The translations under genes and the position numbers were made by a program. A stretch of 32,356 nt of DNA, taken from the NCBI GenBank assembly GCA_037444625.1, contig JBBIMA010000045.1, forward strand, positions 1 to 32,356, written 5' to 3'. Shown piece after piece: positions 7,551 through 16,178 of the stretch. This DNA is from DTHT01 sp037444625. GTDB taxonomy: Bacteria; Acidobacteriota; Terriglobia; Bryobacterales; Bryobacteraceae. How positions within the stretch are numbered: position 1 is the first letter of the stretch; each line of letters starts with the position of its first letter. A model generated the notes under the pieces. That model did not search any database, had not been told where the DNA came from, and worked only from the letters and a program-made list of their open reading frames with translations.

Positions 7551-8682
7551 CTATTCCGGCGCCTCCTGGCCGTCGCCCGCCAGTTTGCCGGTCCTGCGCC
7601 AGACCAGATAGGCGCGCATGAAGGGATCCAGGTCCCCGTCCAGCACCCGGTCCACATCGCCCACCGCCAGGCGCGTGCGCAGATCCTTCACCATCCGGTA
7701 GGGCGCCAGCACGTAGCTGCGGATTTGGCTGCCGAAGTCAATGTCGGCCTTGGTTTCTTCCAGACGGCGCTCTTCTTGCCGCCGCTTTTCCAACTCCAGC
7801 TCGTAAAGCCGCGCCCGAAGCTGCTTGAGCGCCATGTCGCGGTTCTTGTGCTGGGAGCGCTCGTTCTGGCACTGCACCACGATGCCGGTGGGCAGATGCA
7901 CGATGCGCACGGCCGAATCGGTGCGGTTGACGTGCTGGCCGCCCCGCCCGCTGGCGCGGAAGGTGTCTATCCGCAGCTCTTCGGGGCGGATCTCGATCTT
8001 GATCTCGTCGTCCACCTGGGGATAGACGAAGACCGAGGCGAAGGAGGTGTGCCGGCGGGCGTTGGCGTCGAAGGGCGAAATGCGCACCAGCCGGTGCACG
8101 CCCACCTCCGATTGCAGCAACCCGTAGGCGTACTCGCCGTTGATTTCGAAGGTGACCGACTTGATCCCCGCCGCCTCGCCGTCCAGCCGGTCGGTAATCA
8201 CGGTCTGGAAGCCCTTGCGCTCGGCCCAGCGCAGGTACATGCGCAGCAGCATCTCGGCCCAGTCCTGACTCTCCGTGCCGCCCGCCCCGGGATGGATGGT
8301 GACGATCGCGCTGCGAAAGTCGTTCTCGCCCGAGAGCAGCGTGCGCGTCTCCACTTCCTCCAGGCGCGTCGCCAGGCGGTCCATCTCCTGCCGCAAGTCG
8401 GCGCCGACGTCTTCGCCCTCGCGGCCCAGCTCCAGCAGCGTCTCCAGGTCCGAGGTCAGCCGGCGAATCTCGGCCTCCTCGGCGATGGCCTCCTCAAGTC
8501 GCTTGCGCTCACGCAGCAGGCGCTGGCTCTCCTCCGGGCGGTTCCAGAAGTCCGGCGCCGCGATCCTCTGCTCGAGCCGCACCAATTGGGATTGTTTGGC
8601 GGGGACGTCAAAGATAGCTCCGCACGGCCTCGGCTTGCCGGCGGAGCGCTTCGTACTCTCGCTCGAGTTCTTCGATGGTCAT
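7551..8682 (-). CDS. prfB: Peptide chain release factor 2, with programmed +1 frameshift
   Basis: RF2 recognises UGA and UAA stop codons and triggers peptide release on the ribosome. Translation starts at ATG 8682. After 24 codons (MTIEELEREY... to SYL) it meets an in-frame TGA at 8610-8608; a +1 shift at CTT-TGA-C continues in the long frame for 352 more residues, giving 376 in all (E. coli RF2 has 365). The SPF anticodon-like tripeptide is at 202-204 and the GGQ catalytic motif at 247-249 (ASGRGGQHVN). AGGGTAGG lies about 10 bases before the start. The gene starts 11 bases after the metallophosphoesterase stop and ends 8 bases before tsaC. A conventional gene call beginning at 8585 would lose the N-terminus. 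Confidence 0.96.
8607..8613 (-). other. prfB programmed +1 ribosomal frameshift site (CTT TGA C)
   Basis: Read on the minus strand, the sequence is TAT CTT TGA C, identical to the E. coli prfB slippery site. A GGAG placed 5 bases before CTT can act as the internal Shine-Dalgarno stimulator. When RF2 is scarce, termination at UGA is slow and peptidyl-tRNA-Leu slips from CUU to UUU, allowing full-length RF2. This is autoregulation by the gene's own product. Confidence 0.95.
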
Positions 8683-8693
8683 CGGGGAACGGC

Positions 8694-9329
8694 CTACCCT
8701 CCCATTTTACCGCCCGCGGGAGCGCTCCCGCGCGGTGCCAGCTCGAGCAGGTAGCCTCGCTTGCCCGCGTTGATCGCCTGGGTGCGCCCCAGCCGGACGG
8801 CGGCCCCTTCGGCCTCGTGGATGTGGCCGCAGAGAAAGTACTCGGGCTGATGGCGCTCGAGGAATTCCCGTATCGAGCGGCTGCCGGCGTGCACCCCCTC
8901 CCGGATGCGATCCAACGGCGTGCCCAGAGGCGGGCAGTGACAGATCATGACCAGCGGCTCCAAGCGAGCGAAGGCTTGCAAGCGCCGGGCGATCTCGGCC
9001 TCGCTATATTCGCCCGGGGTGTTGAACGGCGTGGGGTTCGAATAACCCAGGCCCGCAATATGGTAGCCGTTCCACTCCAGGGCCTGCCCGTGAAAGGCGT
9101 GCAGGCCGTAGCGAGCGGCCATCCCGTCAACGGCTTCCTCTGATTCGTGATTGCCCGGCAGCACCCACACCTGCCGGCCGCGGCGCGCGAGCAGCTTGCC
9201 CAGGCGATCCAGCCCTCGCCCCCAGCTCGTCAGGTCACCGGCGGCGAAGTAGCCGTCCGCCTCGATCTCGATCAGGCGGGCCAGCGCGTCCTCGTCGCCG
9301 TGGATGTCGGAGAACACCAGCAGCCGCAT
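8694..9329 (-). CDS. Small calcineurin-like metallophosphoesterase
   Basis: The 211-residue protein has the full two-metal phosphoesterase set in order: FSDIHG (Asp8, His10), AAGDLTSW near 33, PGNHES near 60, ICHCPP near 130 and CGHIHE near 170. It has no signal peptide or membrane helix, so it is cytoplasmic as encoded. The start is set at ATG 9329 because the first motif follows at once; the frame remains open upstream only through the PAAR and DUF4123 genes. The ribosome-binding site is weak. It begins 29 bases after the PAAR stop and ends 11 bases before prfB. It could be a housekeeping phosphodiesterase or phosphatase, or T6SS cargo; the sequence does not decide. Confidence 0.88.
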   Translation of the reverse strand: MRLLVFSDIHGDEDALARLIEIEADGYFAAGDLTSWGRGLDRLGKLLARRGRQVWVLPGNHESEEAVDGMAARYGLHAFHGQALEWNGYHIAGLGYSNPTPFNTPGEYSEAEIARRLQAFARLEPLVMICHCPPLGTPLDRIREGVHAGSRSIREFLERHQPEYFLCGHIHEAEGAAVRLGRTQAINAGKRGYLLELAPRGSAPAGGKMGG

Positions 9330-9358
9330 CGCCCGGCGCCCAGCGCACCCGTGACCGC

Positions 9359-9655
9359 TCAGCCCCCGATGATCACCGTCGGACACCCGCTCACGATGAT
9401 TCCGCCGTGCGCCGTGGTGTCCCCGATCCGGGCGGCGGGCATCCCCCCGATGAAGACAGTGGCCGAGCCCCTGGCAATGATGTCCGGCGGCCCCACGCAA
9501 ATGGCCGTGTCGGACACCCTGGCCGCCGGCATGCCGCCGATGTTGACCGTGGGGCAGCCTGTGACGATGGGCCCTCCGACATGGGGAATGGGCGGCGTCC
9601 CCGGCGTGCTCATGGGGCAGGTGTGCATATCCGAGATTCTGGCGGCAGGCGGCAT
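9359..9655 (-). CDS. PAAR-domain protein, T6SS spike tip
   Basis: PAAR proteins form a cone that binds a zinc ion and sharpens the tip of the VgrG trimer, often carrying effectors. This 98-residue product is a stand-alone PAAR domain with three repeats of the pattern CPTVNIGGMPAAR / TVFIGGMPAARIGD / CPTVIIGG, and scattered His and Cys residues (HTCP near 11, Cys near 34 and 53, His near 83). There is no N- or C-terminal extension, so no toxin is fused to it. It follows the DUF4123 gene by 21 bases, at the distal end of the T6SS block, as expected for a tip protein with its loader. Confidence 0.93.
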   Translation of the reverse strand: MPPAARISDMHTCPMSTPGTPPIPHVGGPIVTGCPTVNIGGMPAARVSDTAICVGPPDIIARGSATVFIGGMPAARIGDTTAHGGIIVSGCPTVIIGG

Positions 9656-9676
9656 GCGCGCGACCTCCTTTCCCTC

Positions 9677-10240
9677 TCACTGCGGGGCCAGCCGAAGGGC
9701 CTTCGAGGCCAGCCGGCCGGCGTCCCGCTCGAAACGTAACATGACTTGCGGCGCTTCGCCCTCCAGTAGGAAGGCCGTCACCGGGCCGAAAAACGCCGCC
9801 AATTCTTCCCCGTTGCAGGTGGGCAGGTAACTGCGCAGCACCCGCGGGTCGTAATACCGGAAATACAGCGGCTTGCCCGTCGGGTCGTGAACGATCAACA
9901 ACCGCCGGAAGTGCTGGCGTAGCTGGTGCAGATCGGCGGCCGCCAGCACGAACACGCCCCAGTGGTTGCCCCAGCCCTGCTCCAGGACCCAGTTGGCAAA
10001 CGGGCTCTCCGCTTCCAGGCGCACCAGATAGGGAGCCACCTCGGCCATGTCGGGCTGGAGCTCGCCCCGGTACAGACATTCGTACTCGGGCTTCAGCTCG
10101 TACAGCTTATCCAGCAGGTCCGGCACGGAGGCGCCGTCCAGCAGGGCGAAGGCGTTCCCCTCACCCTCCCCGAACAACCGGGCCTTGATCACTTCCCCAA
10201 TCTCACTCATCGTTGTCGTCCGGCCGCACGGGCCGGTCAC
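9677..10240 (-). CDS. DUF4123 domain protein, probable T6SS effector adaptor/chaperone
   Basis: DUF4123 proteins load specific effectors onto VgrG or PAAR before firing. The product has up to 187 residues; two starts are possible, GTG 10240 (9 bases after the vgrG stop) or ATG 10208-10210, giving 177 residues. The domain runs from AFALLDGASV near 31 through YLVRLEAESPFANWVLEQGW near 70-90 and PLYFRYYDPRVLRSYLPTC near 120-140. This is the usual DUF4123 pattern of an acidic N-terminal half and an aromatic YDPRVL segment. Its place between vgrG and PAAR is typical. The unusual point is that no obvious effector gene sits beside it. Confidence 0.88.
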   Translation of the reverse strand: MTGPCGRTTTMSEIGEVIKARLFGEGEGNAFALLDGASVPDLLDKLYELKPEYECLYRGELQPDMAEVAPYLVRLEAESPFANWVLEQGWGNHWGVFVLAAADLHQLRQHFRRLLIVHDPTGKPLYFRYYDPRVLRSYLPTCNGEELAAFFGPVTAFLLEGEAPQVMLRFERDAGRLASKALRLAPQ

Positions 10241-10248
10241 TCATGCGG

Positions 10249-12324
10249 TCAAGTATCGCAGAACGGCGTCCCGTTGTGCGCCGCCTGTCTCAAGGCCGAC
10301 GCCATCGGGCTGTAGGTTTCCGGCTTGGGCGGCTTGGGCGGCGGGGGCATTTCCGCCTTTTCGCCCGGCTTGGCGGTGTCGGCCTCCTTGGGATCCTTCG
10401 GCGCATCCGGACTGGCGCCGGAGCCCGAGCCCGCCGAGCCGCCCGTGTTGATGTTCACCAGCGTGCCCTGGATGAAAATGCCGGCCGGGCCCACGCTGAT
10501 GAAGTTGGGGCCGACCTTCACGGTCAGGCTCAGGCCGGACTCGATCACCAGGTTCATCCCGGACTTCAGGTGGATTTCCTGGCCCGCGTCCAGGGCATAG
10601 TGCGCGCCCACCTTTTCCTGCACGTCCATGCCGGCTTCCACCGAGATCGTGCCGTCCACTTTCTCCCTCCGGTCGCCCTTGACCCGGAGGTGCTGGTCCT
10701 TCTTCACCAGCTCGAATTGATCTTTCTCGACGATCAAGTGCCGCTCGCCCCCGACCGTCTCGAAAGAGTTCCCCCTCACCCGCACGTCCATGCGGTTTTG
10801 AGCGTGCAGGAAGATCTGCTCGCTGCCCTTCTTGTCCTCGAAGCGCAGTTCGTTGAAGCCGCCGCCCCCTTTGGAGCTGTAGGTCTTGATCGTGCTCTTG
10901 GTCTGCTGGCCGGGCAGCTCGTAAGGCGGCATCTGGTTGGCGTTGTAAACCCGTCCCGTGATGATCGGCCGGTCCGGGTCGCCCTCCAGGAAATCCACGA
11001 TCACTTCCTGGCCGATGCGCGGGATCCAGATCGCTCCCCATCCCTTGCCCGCCCAGGGCTGCGAGACCCGGATCCAGCAGGAGCTCTTCTCGTCGTACTG
11101 CCCCAGCCGGTCCCAGTGGAACTGGACTTTGACCCGCCCGTACTTGTCGGTGTAGATCTCCTCGCCCGGCGGTCCCACGACGATGGCGGTCTGGCTGCCG
11201 TGCACCACCGGTTTGGGCGTCACGCGGGGCGGGCGGAAAGGCACCGAGTGCGGGATGGCCGTGAAAGTGTTATCGTAAGTGGCCTCCTGGGTGCCGCCCA
11301 CGCCTGAGTAAAAGCCCCCCTCCTGGGCGCTGTGCGTCACCGAGGTAATCAGGTACGTTCCGTTCTGGTCGCTGCGGTCGTGGTCCTGGAGCTCGAAGCG
11401 GTAACCGGGCGTGAAAGCCCGGCAGTAACTTGCCCCCTGGATGAGAATATGGGCCGCCTCTTCCTGCTCCATGCGCAGCCGCACTTCGCGCTCGCCCTCG
11501 TCGCGCCGCAGGTACTCGCCCGGAAAGTCGTAGACCTCCAGGGAGGTGTTGCCTCCCTGGCGAATCTTGCTTTCCAGGCTGGCCATCAGGCTGGTGGTCG
11601 GAGTCTCGAAGTTGAAATCGGTCGCCGTGCAGCGGCCGGGCCGAAGCTCGTGTTGCAGCCGCCAACTGGTGACGTAATCCTCGGGTTGGGCGAAACCCGG
11701 TCCGGCCGAGGGCTCGTAGTGCGCGATCTCCTGGTTGGGGCAGGGCGGGTGAGCGCTGGGGGAGTCGGCCAGCACCAGGGTGTGCTTGCCGTCTTCGTGC
11801 TTGAAGAAGTAGAAGATTCCCTCCTGCTCCATCAGCCGTTGGATGAAGTTATAGGCCGTCTCCCGGTACTGCACGCAGTAGTCCCACTTGCGGTAGCTGC
11901 CCTGGAGCTGGAGTTCCACGTCGCGCAGGTTGTGCCTCTGGAGCACGTCCTGGAGGATCTCCGGGACGGTCTGGTTCTGGTAGATGCGGCAGTCGGCCGT
12001 GCGGGTCAGGAACCACAGCCGGGGCACCACCTCGGCCTGGTAGCGCGCCAAGCGGCCCAGGGGGGGCAGTTGGGCGAAGCGGCTGACGAAGCCGTTGAAA
12101 TAGCGGTAGCTCTGGCCGTCGGCCAGGGTGACGGCGAAGGTGACGTTCTGCCCCACCAGGTCGTCGAAATTGATGGCCGGGTCTTCCGAAAGCAAATCGA
12201 GCTGAAAGTGAAACAGTTCCGAGACGGCCTCCCGCCCGGTGAAGGCGCGGAGCACCAACCGGTCCGGGCCGAGCGGCGTGGCCACTCGCAGCAACCGGTA
12301 CATCTGACTGATCGAGGATCCCAT
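10249..12324 (-). CDS. vgrG: VgrG spike protein (TssI)
   Basis: VgrG trimers form the spike on the Hcp tube. The 691-residue protein has the gp27-like base (LVLRAFTGREAVSELFHFQL near 22-41), the gp5-like OB-fold with YGRVKVQFHWD near 392 and GQEVIVDFLEGDPDRP near 435, then a beta-prism needle to about 620. The tail is Gly/Ser- and Pro-rich and ends in ALRQAAHNGTPFCDT, a tail motif shared by many VgrGs and likely involved in adaptor or PAAR docking. No toxin domain is fused (it is not an evolved VgrG). It lies 29 bases after clpV and directly before the DUF4123 and PAAR genes. Confidence 0.96.
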   Translation of the reverse strand: MGSSISQMYRLLRVATPLGPDRLVLRAFTGREAVSELFHFQLDLLSEDPAINFDDLVGQNVTFAVTLADGQSYRYFNGFVSRFAQLPPLGRLARYQAEVVPRLWFLTRTADCRIYQNQTVPEILQDVLQRHNLRDVELQLQGSYRKWDYCVQYRETAYNFIQRLMEQEGIFYFFKHEDGKHTLVLADSPSAHPPCPNQEIAHYEPSAGPGFAQPEDYVTSWRLQHELRPGRCTATDFNFETPTTSLMASLESKIRQGGNTSLEVYDFPGEYLRRDEGEREVRLRMEQEEAAHILIQGASYCRAFTPGYRFELQDHDRSDQNGTYLITSVTHSAQEGGFYSGVGGTQEATYDNTFTAIPHSVPFRPPRVTPKPVVHGSQTAIVVGPPGEEIYTDKYGRVKVQFHWDRLGQYDEKSSCWIRVSQPWAGKGWGAIWIPRIGQEVIVDFLEGDPDRPIITGRVYNANQMPPYELPGQQTKSTIKTYSSKGGGGFNELRFEDKKGSEQIFLHAQNRMDVRVRGNSFETVGGERHLIVEKDQFELVKKDQHLRVKGDRREKVDGTISVEAGMDVQEKVGAHYALDAGQEIHLKSGMNLVIESGLSLTVKVGPNFISVGPAGIFIQGTLVNINTGGSAGSGSGASPDAPKDPKEADTAKPGEKAEMPPPPKPPKPETYSPMASALRQAAHNGTPFCDT

Positions 12325-12353
12325 GCCCGCAACCTCCGACCGCGCCTTCCGCC

Positions 12354-15089
12354 TCAGGCAAAGCGGTAGGTGAACGACCCGTCCGGACCCACCCCGGCCT
12401 GGATCGAGCTGAGCTTCTCGCCCTCGGCCATGCGGCCCAAAAGCTGCCGCGAGACGTCGGGTAGCAGCGTGTTGGTCAGAATGTTGTCCACGTTGCGCGC
12501 CCCGCTCTCGACCTCCGTGCAGCGGCGCGCCACCTCCTCCACCAGCGCTTCATCGTAGCTGAATTCGATCTTGTGGTTCTCGCGGATGCGCCGCCGGATC
12601 TTCTCCAGCTTCAGAACGATGATCTTCTTGAGCGATTCGTCGCGCAGCGGGAAGTACGGGATGATCACCAGCCGCCCCAGGAAGGCGGGCTTGAAAATCT
12701 TGTTGAGCTCCGGTTTGATGGCCCGCACCAGGGCCTCCGGGCTGGGAGTGGTCTCCGGGTCGGCGCACAGCTTCATCATCGGCTCGGTGCAGGCGTTGGT
12801 GGTCAGCATGATGATGGTGTTCTTGAAGTCAATCTCGCGCCCCTCGCCGTCCTCCATCTGGCCCTTGTCGAAGACCTGGTAGAACAGTTCCAGCACGTCG
12901 GGATGGGCCTTCTCGATCTCGTCCAGCAGCACCACCGAGTAAGGCCGCCGCCGCACCGCCTCCGTCAGCACGCCTCCCTCGCCGTAGCCCACGTAGCCCG
13001 GCGGCGCTCCCTTGAGCGTGGAGACCGTGTGGGCCTCCTGGAATTCCGACATGTTGATGGTGATCAGGTTCCGCTCGCCGCCGTACAGCAGGTCCGAAAG
13101 CACCAGGGCGGTCTCGGTCTTGCCCACGCCGCTGGGACCCACCAGCAGGAAGACCCCCACCGGCTTGTTCGGGTCGTCCATCGAAGCCCGCGAGCTGACG
13201 ATCCGCTCGCTGATGGTCTTCAGCGCGTAGTCCTGGCCGATGATGCGCTCGCCCAACACCCGCTCCAGCGAGAGCAGCGTCTCCAGCTCGTCGCGCACCA
13301 TCTTGCCCACCGGGATGCCCGTCCAGCCCGAAATCACCTCGCAGACGATCTGGGCGTCCACGCACACTTGCATCAGCGGCTGGTCGCCCTGGAGTTCGGC
13401 CAGTTCCTTGTTCAGCCGCTCCAGCTCGGCCCGCAGAGCCTCCCGGCCGCCGGCCGCTTCCCCGGCCGGCGCCGGCTCCGGCGTCGCCTCCGCCGCCGGG
13501 GCGTTCTCCCCGGCCGGCTGGCCGTCGCCCGGGGCGATGGGTTGAAGAACCGGCGGCGCGCCGGCCGGCATGGCTTCCAGCTTGGCGCGCAGCTCGCGGA
13601 TCCGCTCCACCAGCGCCCGCTCCTTCTCCCAGCGCTCGGTGAGGGCCTCCAGGCGGGCCTCCACCTCGGGGATCTCCCGGTCAATCTGCTGGAGCCGCTC
13701 GCTGTGATCGGCACCCACGGCCGCCTCCCGCTCCAGCACGCGCTTCTGCACCAGCAGGTCGTCCAGCCTCCGGCGCGCGTCCTCGATCGCCGGCGGAGTG
13801 GCGGCCTGCCCCAGCGCCAGCCGGGCGCAGGCCGTGTCCAGCACGCTTACCGCCTTGTCGGGAAGCTGCCGCCCGGCCAGATAGCGGTGGGAAAGGCGCA
13901 CCGCCGCCTGGACCGCTTCGTCCAGGATTCGCACTCCGTGGTGCTTCTCCAGCGGCCCCACCGTCCCGCGCAGCATCACCAGGCACTGCTCCTCGCTGGG
14001 CTCGTCCACCTTGACCACCTGGAAGCGCCGGGCCAGAGCGGCGTCCTTCTCGAAGTACTTCTTGTACTCGCTCCAGGTCGTGGCGGCGATGGTGCGCAGC
14101 TCGCCCCGGGCCAGGGCGGGTTTCAGCAGGTTGGCCGCGTCGCTCATGCCGGCCTGCCCGCCCGCGCCGATCAGCGTGTGAGCCTCGTCAATGAACAGGA
14201 TGATCGGGGTGGGGGAAGCCTTCACCTCTTCGATCAGACCCTTCAGCCGGTTCTCAAACTCACCTTTGATCCCTGCGCCCGCCTGGAGCAGCGCCAGATC
14301 CAGCGTGCGCACGCTTACATTGCGCAGCGGCGCCGGCACGTCGCCCCGGGCCACCCGCAGGGCGAAGCCCTCGACCACGGCCGTCTTGCCCACGCCCGCC
14401 TCGCCCGTCAGGATGGGGTTGTTCTGCCGCCGGCGCATCAGAATGTCAATGATCTGCCGTATCTCGAAGTCGCGGCCGAGCACCGGGTCAATCAAACCCG
14501 CCCGGGCACGGGCGGTCAGATCCACGGTGTACTGTTCCAGATTAGGCGCCTTGCCGGGCGCCGCCGCCCGCCCGGGCGCGGCCGGGGCTGCTTCTCTCAC
14601 GGCCGTGATCACGTCCTCGTGCGAGCCGGCCACGATCGAGGCGAAGTTCTTGCGCAGATCCTCGGCCTGGATCTTCTGGAATTCCCGGCTCACCTCGTTC
14701 ATCAGGCGGATCAGGTCCTCTTGGGTGCGCAGGGCCAGAATGGTGAAGCCGCTGCGGATCTGGGCGGCGTTGTAGTCAATCGAGCCGATGGTCCAGGCTT
14801 CCGTCAGCATGCGGATGACCCAGAGACTCAGGGCCGGCCCGCGGGCGTTGCCCCGCTTCATCTTGTCCAGGCTGCGGGTGAGTTCCTTGGCCAGTTGGGA
14901 GGTGTCCACGCCGTAATGGCGGGCGATGCGGGCCAGATCCCCCTCGGCCGAATCCAGCAGCTTCATCAGGAAGTGTTCGATCTCCACCTCGTAGTGCGTG
15001 CGCGAGACGCACAGCCCGGCGGCCGCCTCCAGCGCGCTCCGGGTCTCCTCATTCAGCTTCTCAATCAACGACCTCAAGTTCACCGGCAT
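12354..15089 (-). CDS. clpV: T6SS ATPase ClpV (TssH)
   Basis: ClpV is the AAA+ unfoldase that disassembles the contracted TssB/TssC sheath so that it can be reused. The 911-residue protein has the Clp N-domain (residues 1-160), the first AAA module with Walker A GEAGVGKT near 228 and Walker B LFIDEAH near 295, a coiled-coil middle region (about 400-560) that includes an Ala/Pro/Glu-rich insert near 515-550, and the second AAA module with GPSGVGKTET near 650 and VVLLDEIEKAH near 717. The length and the repeated coiled coil fit ClpV rather than ClpA. It starts 24 bases after tssG. The insert in the coiled coil is longer and lower in complexity than usual. Confidence 0.97.
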   Translation of the reverse strand: MPVNLRSLIEKLNEETRSALEAAAGLCVSRTHYEVEIEHFLMKLLDSAEGDLARIARHYGVDTSQLAKELTRSLDKMKRGNARGPALSLWVIRMLTEAWTIGSIDYNAAQIRSGFTILALRTQEDLIRLMNEVSREFQKIQAEDLRKNFASIVAGSHEDVITAVREAAPAAPGRAAAPGKAPNLEQYTVDLTARARAGLIDPVLGRDFEIRQIIDILMRRRQNNPILTGEAGVGKTAVVEGFALRVARGDVPAPLRNVSVRTLDLALLQAGAGIKGEFENRLKGLIEEVKASPTPIILFIDEAHTLIGAGGQAGMSDAANLLKPALARGELRTIAATTWSEYKKYFEKDAALARRFQVVKVDEPSEEQCLVMLRGTVGPLEKHHGVRILDEAVQAAVRLSHRYLAGRQLPDKAVSVLDTACARLALGQAATPPAIEDARRRLDDLLVQKRVLEREAAVGADHSERLQQIDREIPEVEARLEALTERWEKERALVERIRELRAKLEAMPAGAPPVLQPIAPGDGQPAGENAPAAEATPEPAPAGEAAGGREALRAELERLNKELAELQGDQPLMQVCVDAQIVCEVISGWTGIPVGKMVRDELETLLSLERVLGERIIGQDYALKTISERIVSSRASMDDPNKPVGVFLLVGPSGVGKTETALVLSDLLYGGERNLITINMSEFQEAHTVSTLKGAPPGYVGYGEGGVLTEAVRRRPYSVVLLDEIEKAHPDVLELFYQVFDKGQMEDGEGREIDFKNTIIMLTTNACTEPMMKLCADPETTPSPEALVRAIKPELNKIFKPAFLGRLVIIPYFPLRDESLKKIIVLKLEKIRRRIRENHKIEFSYDEALVEEVARRCTEVESGARNVDNILTNTLLPDVSRQLLGRMAEGEKLSSIQAGVGPDGSFTYRFA

Positions 15090-15113
15090 GCCGGCCTCCT
15101 TGTCCTTCCCTCC

Positions 15114-16178
15114 TTACAATCTCAGGACCGTATCCTGCGGGTCCCGCCCCATCGGGGACCACTTGGCCCAACTCACCCATCCCAGGCGGGGCGCCTCCTT
15201 GGTCTCCGCTCCTAACTCGCAGCGGGGCACTTCCTCTCGCTTGAGTATAAGCTGAACCTCGAAGTCCAGTTGGTCGCCCGCGAAAAAGCGCACCAGGGCG
15301 CGCAGCGGCTCGAAGGCCGACCCGGTGGGCAGAAACTCCAGGTACTGGTCCAGCGTCAGCGGCCCCAGACGGAGGCGCACCCGCGCCTGCGGTTCCCAGA
15401 CCTCGTCGCCCAGCACCGTCCCCACCGCCAACTGTTCGTTCTCCCGATTGCCTTCCCTCAGCCAGCTTTGGATCGGCCGGTCCAGGCGGTACCAGCCGCC
15501 CACGAACTGCTCGACCTCGACCGGAACCTCAAAGTAGTCCGCCAGCACCTGTTCCAGAGCGGTGGCCGAACGGGGATACTGCCCCAGCAGGCCCGCGTAG
15601 TAAAGCAGGGAGTCGTCCTCCACCGCCTGGCGGTTCTGCAAGCCCGGCGTGCCCAGCCCGATCAGGTCCAGCAACACGAACGACAGCCGGTCCCGCTCCC
15701 CGCGCTCGTAGGCCACCGAGAAGCGGTACTTCTCCCAGGCCTGGTAGAACAGGGAGATCATCCGGTGGTTGAACAGGTCCAGGAAATCGCGCAGCGCGGT
15801 GTCGCGCTCCCGCACCCGGCTGATGATCAGCTCGGTGTAAGCCTGAGGCAGCACTCCCAGCGGGCCGAACAGCCCCATGAAGTTCACCACCATGCGGGCC
15901 GGACCCTCGGGCGGGTGTTCCAAGGCCTGAATCTGGCTGGCCGGAAAGACCAGCGAGGCATGCGCCGCGAACCGCGCCACCTCTTCCTGCGGCCGCACGA
16001 AGCGTCCCACCGGCCGGCCTTCCGGCCGCAGCTTCTCCAGCAGGCGCACCGCCTGGAAGAAATCGAAGCGGTAGGGCTCGGACTCCAGCGCCCGCTCCAG
16101 CTCCCGGTGCCGCACGGCGGGCCGCTCAGCCGGCGGCGCCGTCACAGCAGGATCTGCCGGCCGGCTCTCGGCGGCCAT
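15114..16178 (-). CDS. tssG: T6SS baseplate protein TssG
   Basis: TssG joins two TssF copies and TssE in the baseplate wedge. The 354-residue protein carries the family hallmarks: YRFDFFQAVRLLEKL near 36-50, the NFMGLFGPLGVLP segment near 94-106 followed by YTELI, and DFLDLFNHRMISLFYQAWEKYRF near 125-147. It has no signal peptide. It overlaps the tssF 3' end by 37 bases, so the two are translated in a coupled way, as expected for subunits of one wedge. Confidence 0.95.
   Translation of the reverse strand: MAAESRPADPAVTAPPAERPAVRHRELERALESEPYRFDFFQAVRLLEKLRPEGRPVGRFVRPQEEVARFAAHASLVFPASQIQALEHPPEGPARMVVNFMGLFGPLGVLPQAYTELIISRVRERDTALRDFLDLFNHRMISLFYQAWEKYRFSVAYERGERDRLSFVLLDLIGLGTPGLQNRQAVEDDSLLYYAGLLGQYPRSATALEQVLADYFEVPVEVEQFVGGWYRLDRPIQSWLREGNRENEQLAVGTVLGDEVWEPQARVRLRLGPLTLDQYLEFLPTGSAFEPLRALVRFFAGDQLDFEVQLILKREEVPRCELGAETKEAPRLGWVSWAKWSPMGRDPQDTVLRL

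Noticed and set aside
9330..10079. 250-codon upstream extension of the metallophosphoesterase
   Set aside because: It runs through the PAAR and DUF4123 genes in another frame, and the first catalytic motif directly follows ATG 9329.
10249..12324. VgrG as an evolved, toxin-bearing spike
   Set aside because: The C-terminus is a short Pro-rich tail ending in the common TPFC motif, with no room for a catalytic domain.
12573..15215. 880-codon open frame on the plus strand opposite clpV
   Set aside because: It mirrors clpV, is rich in His/Gln/Arg with no motif, and clpV is unmistakable on the other strand.
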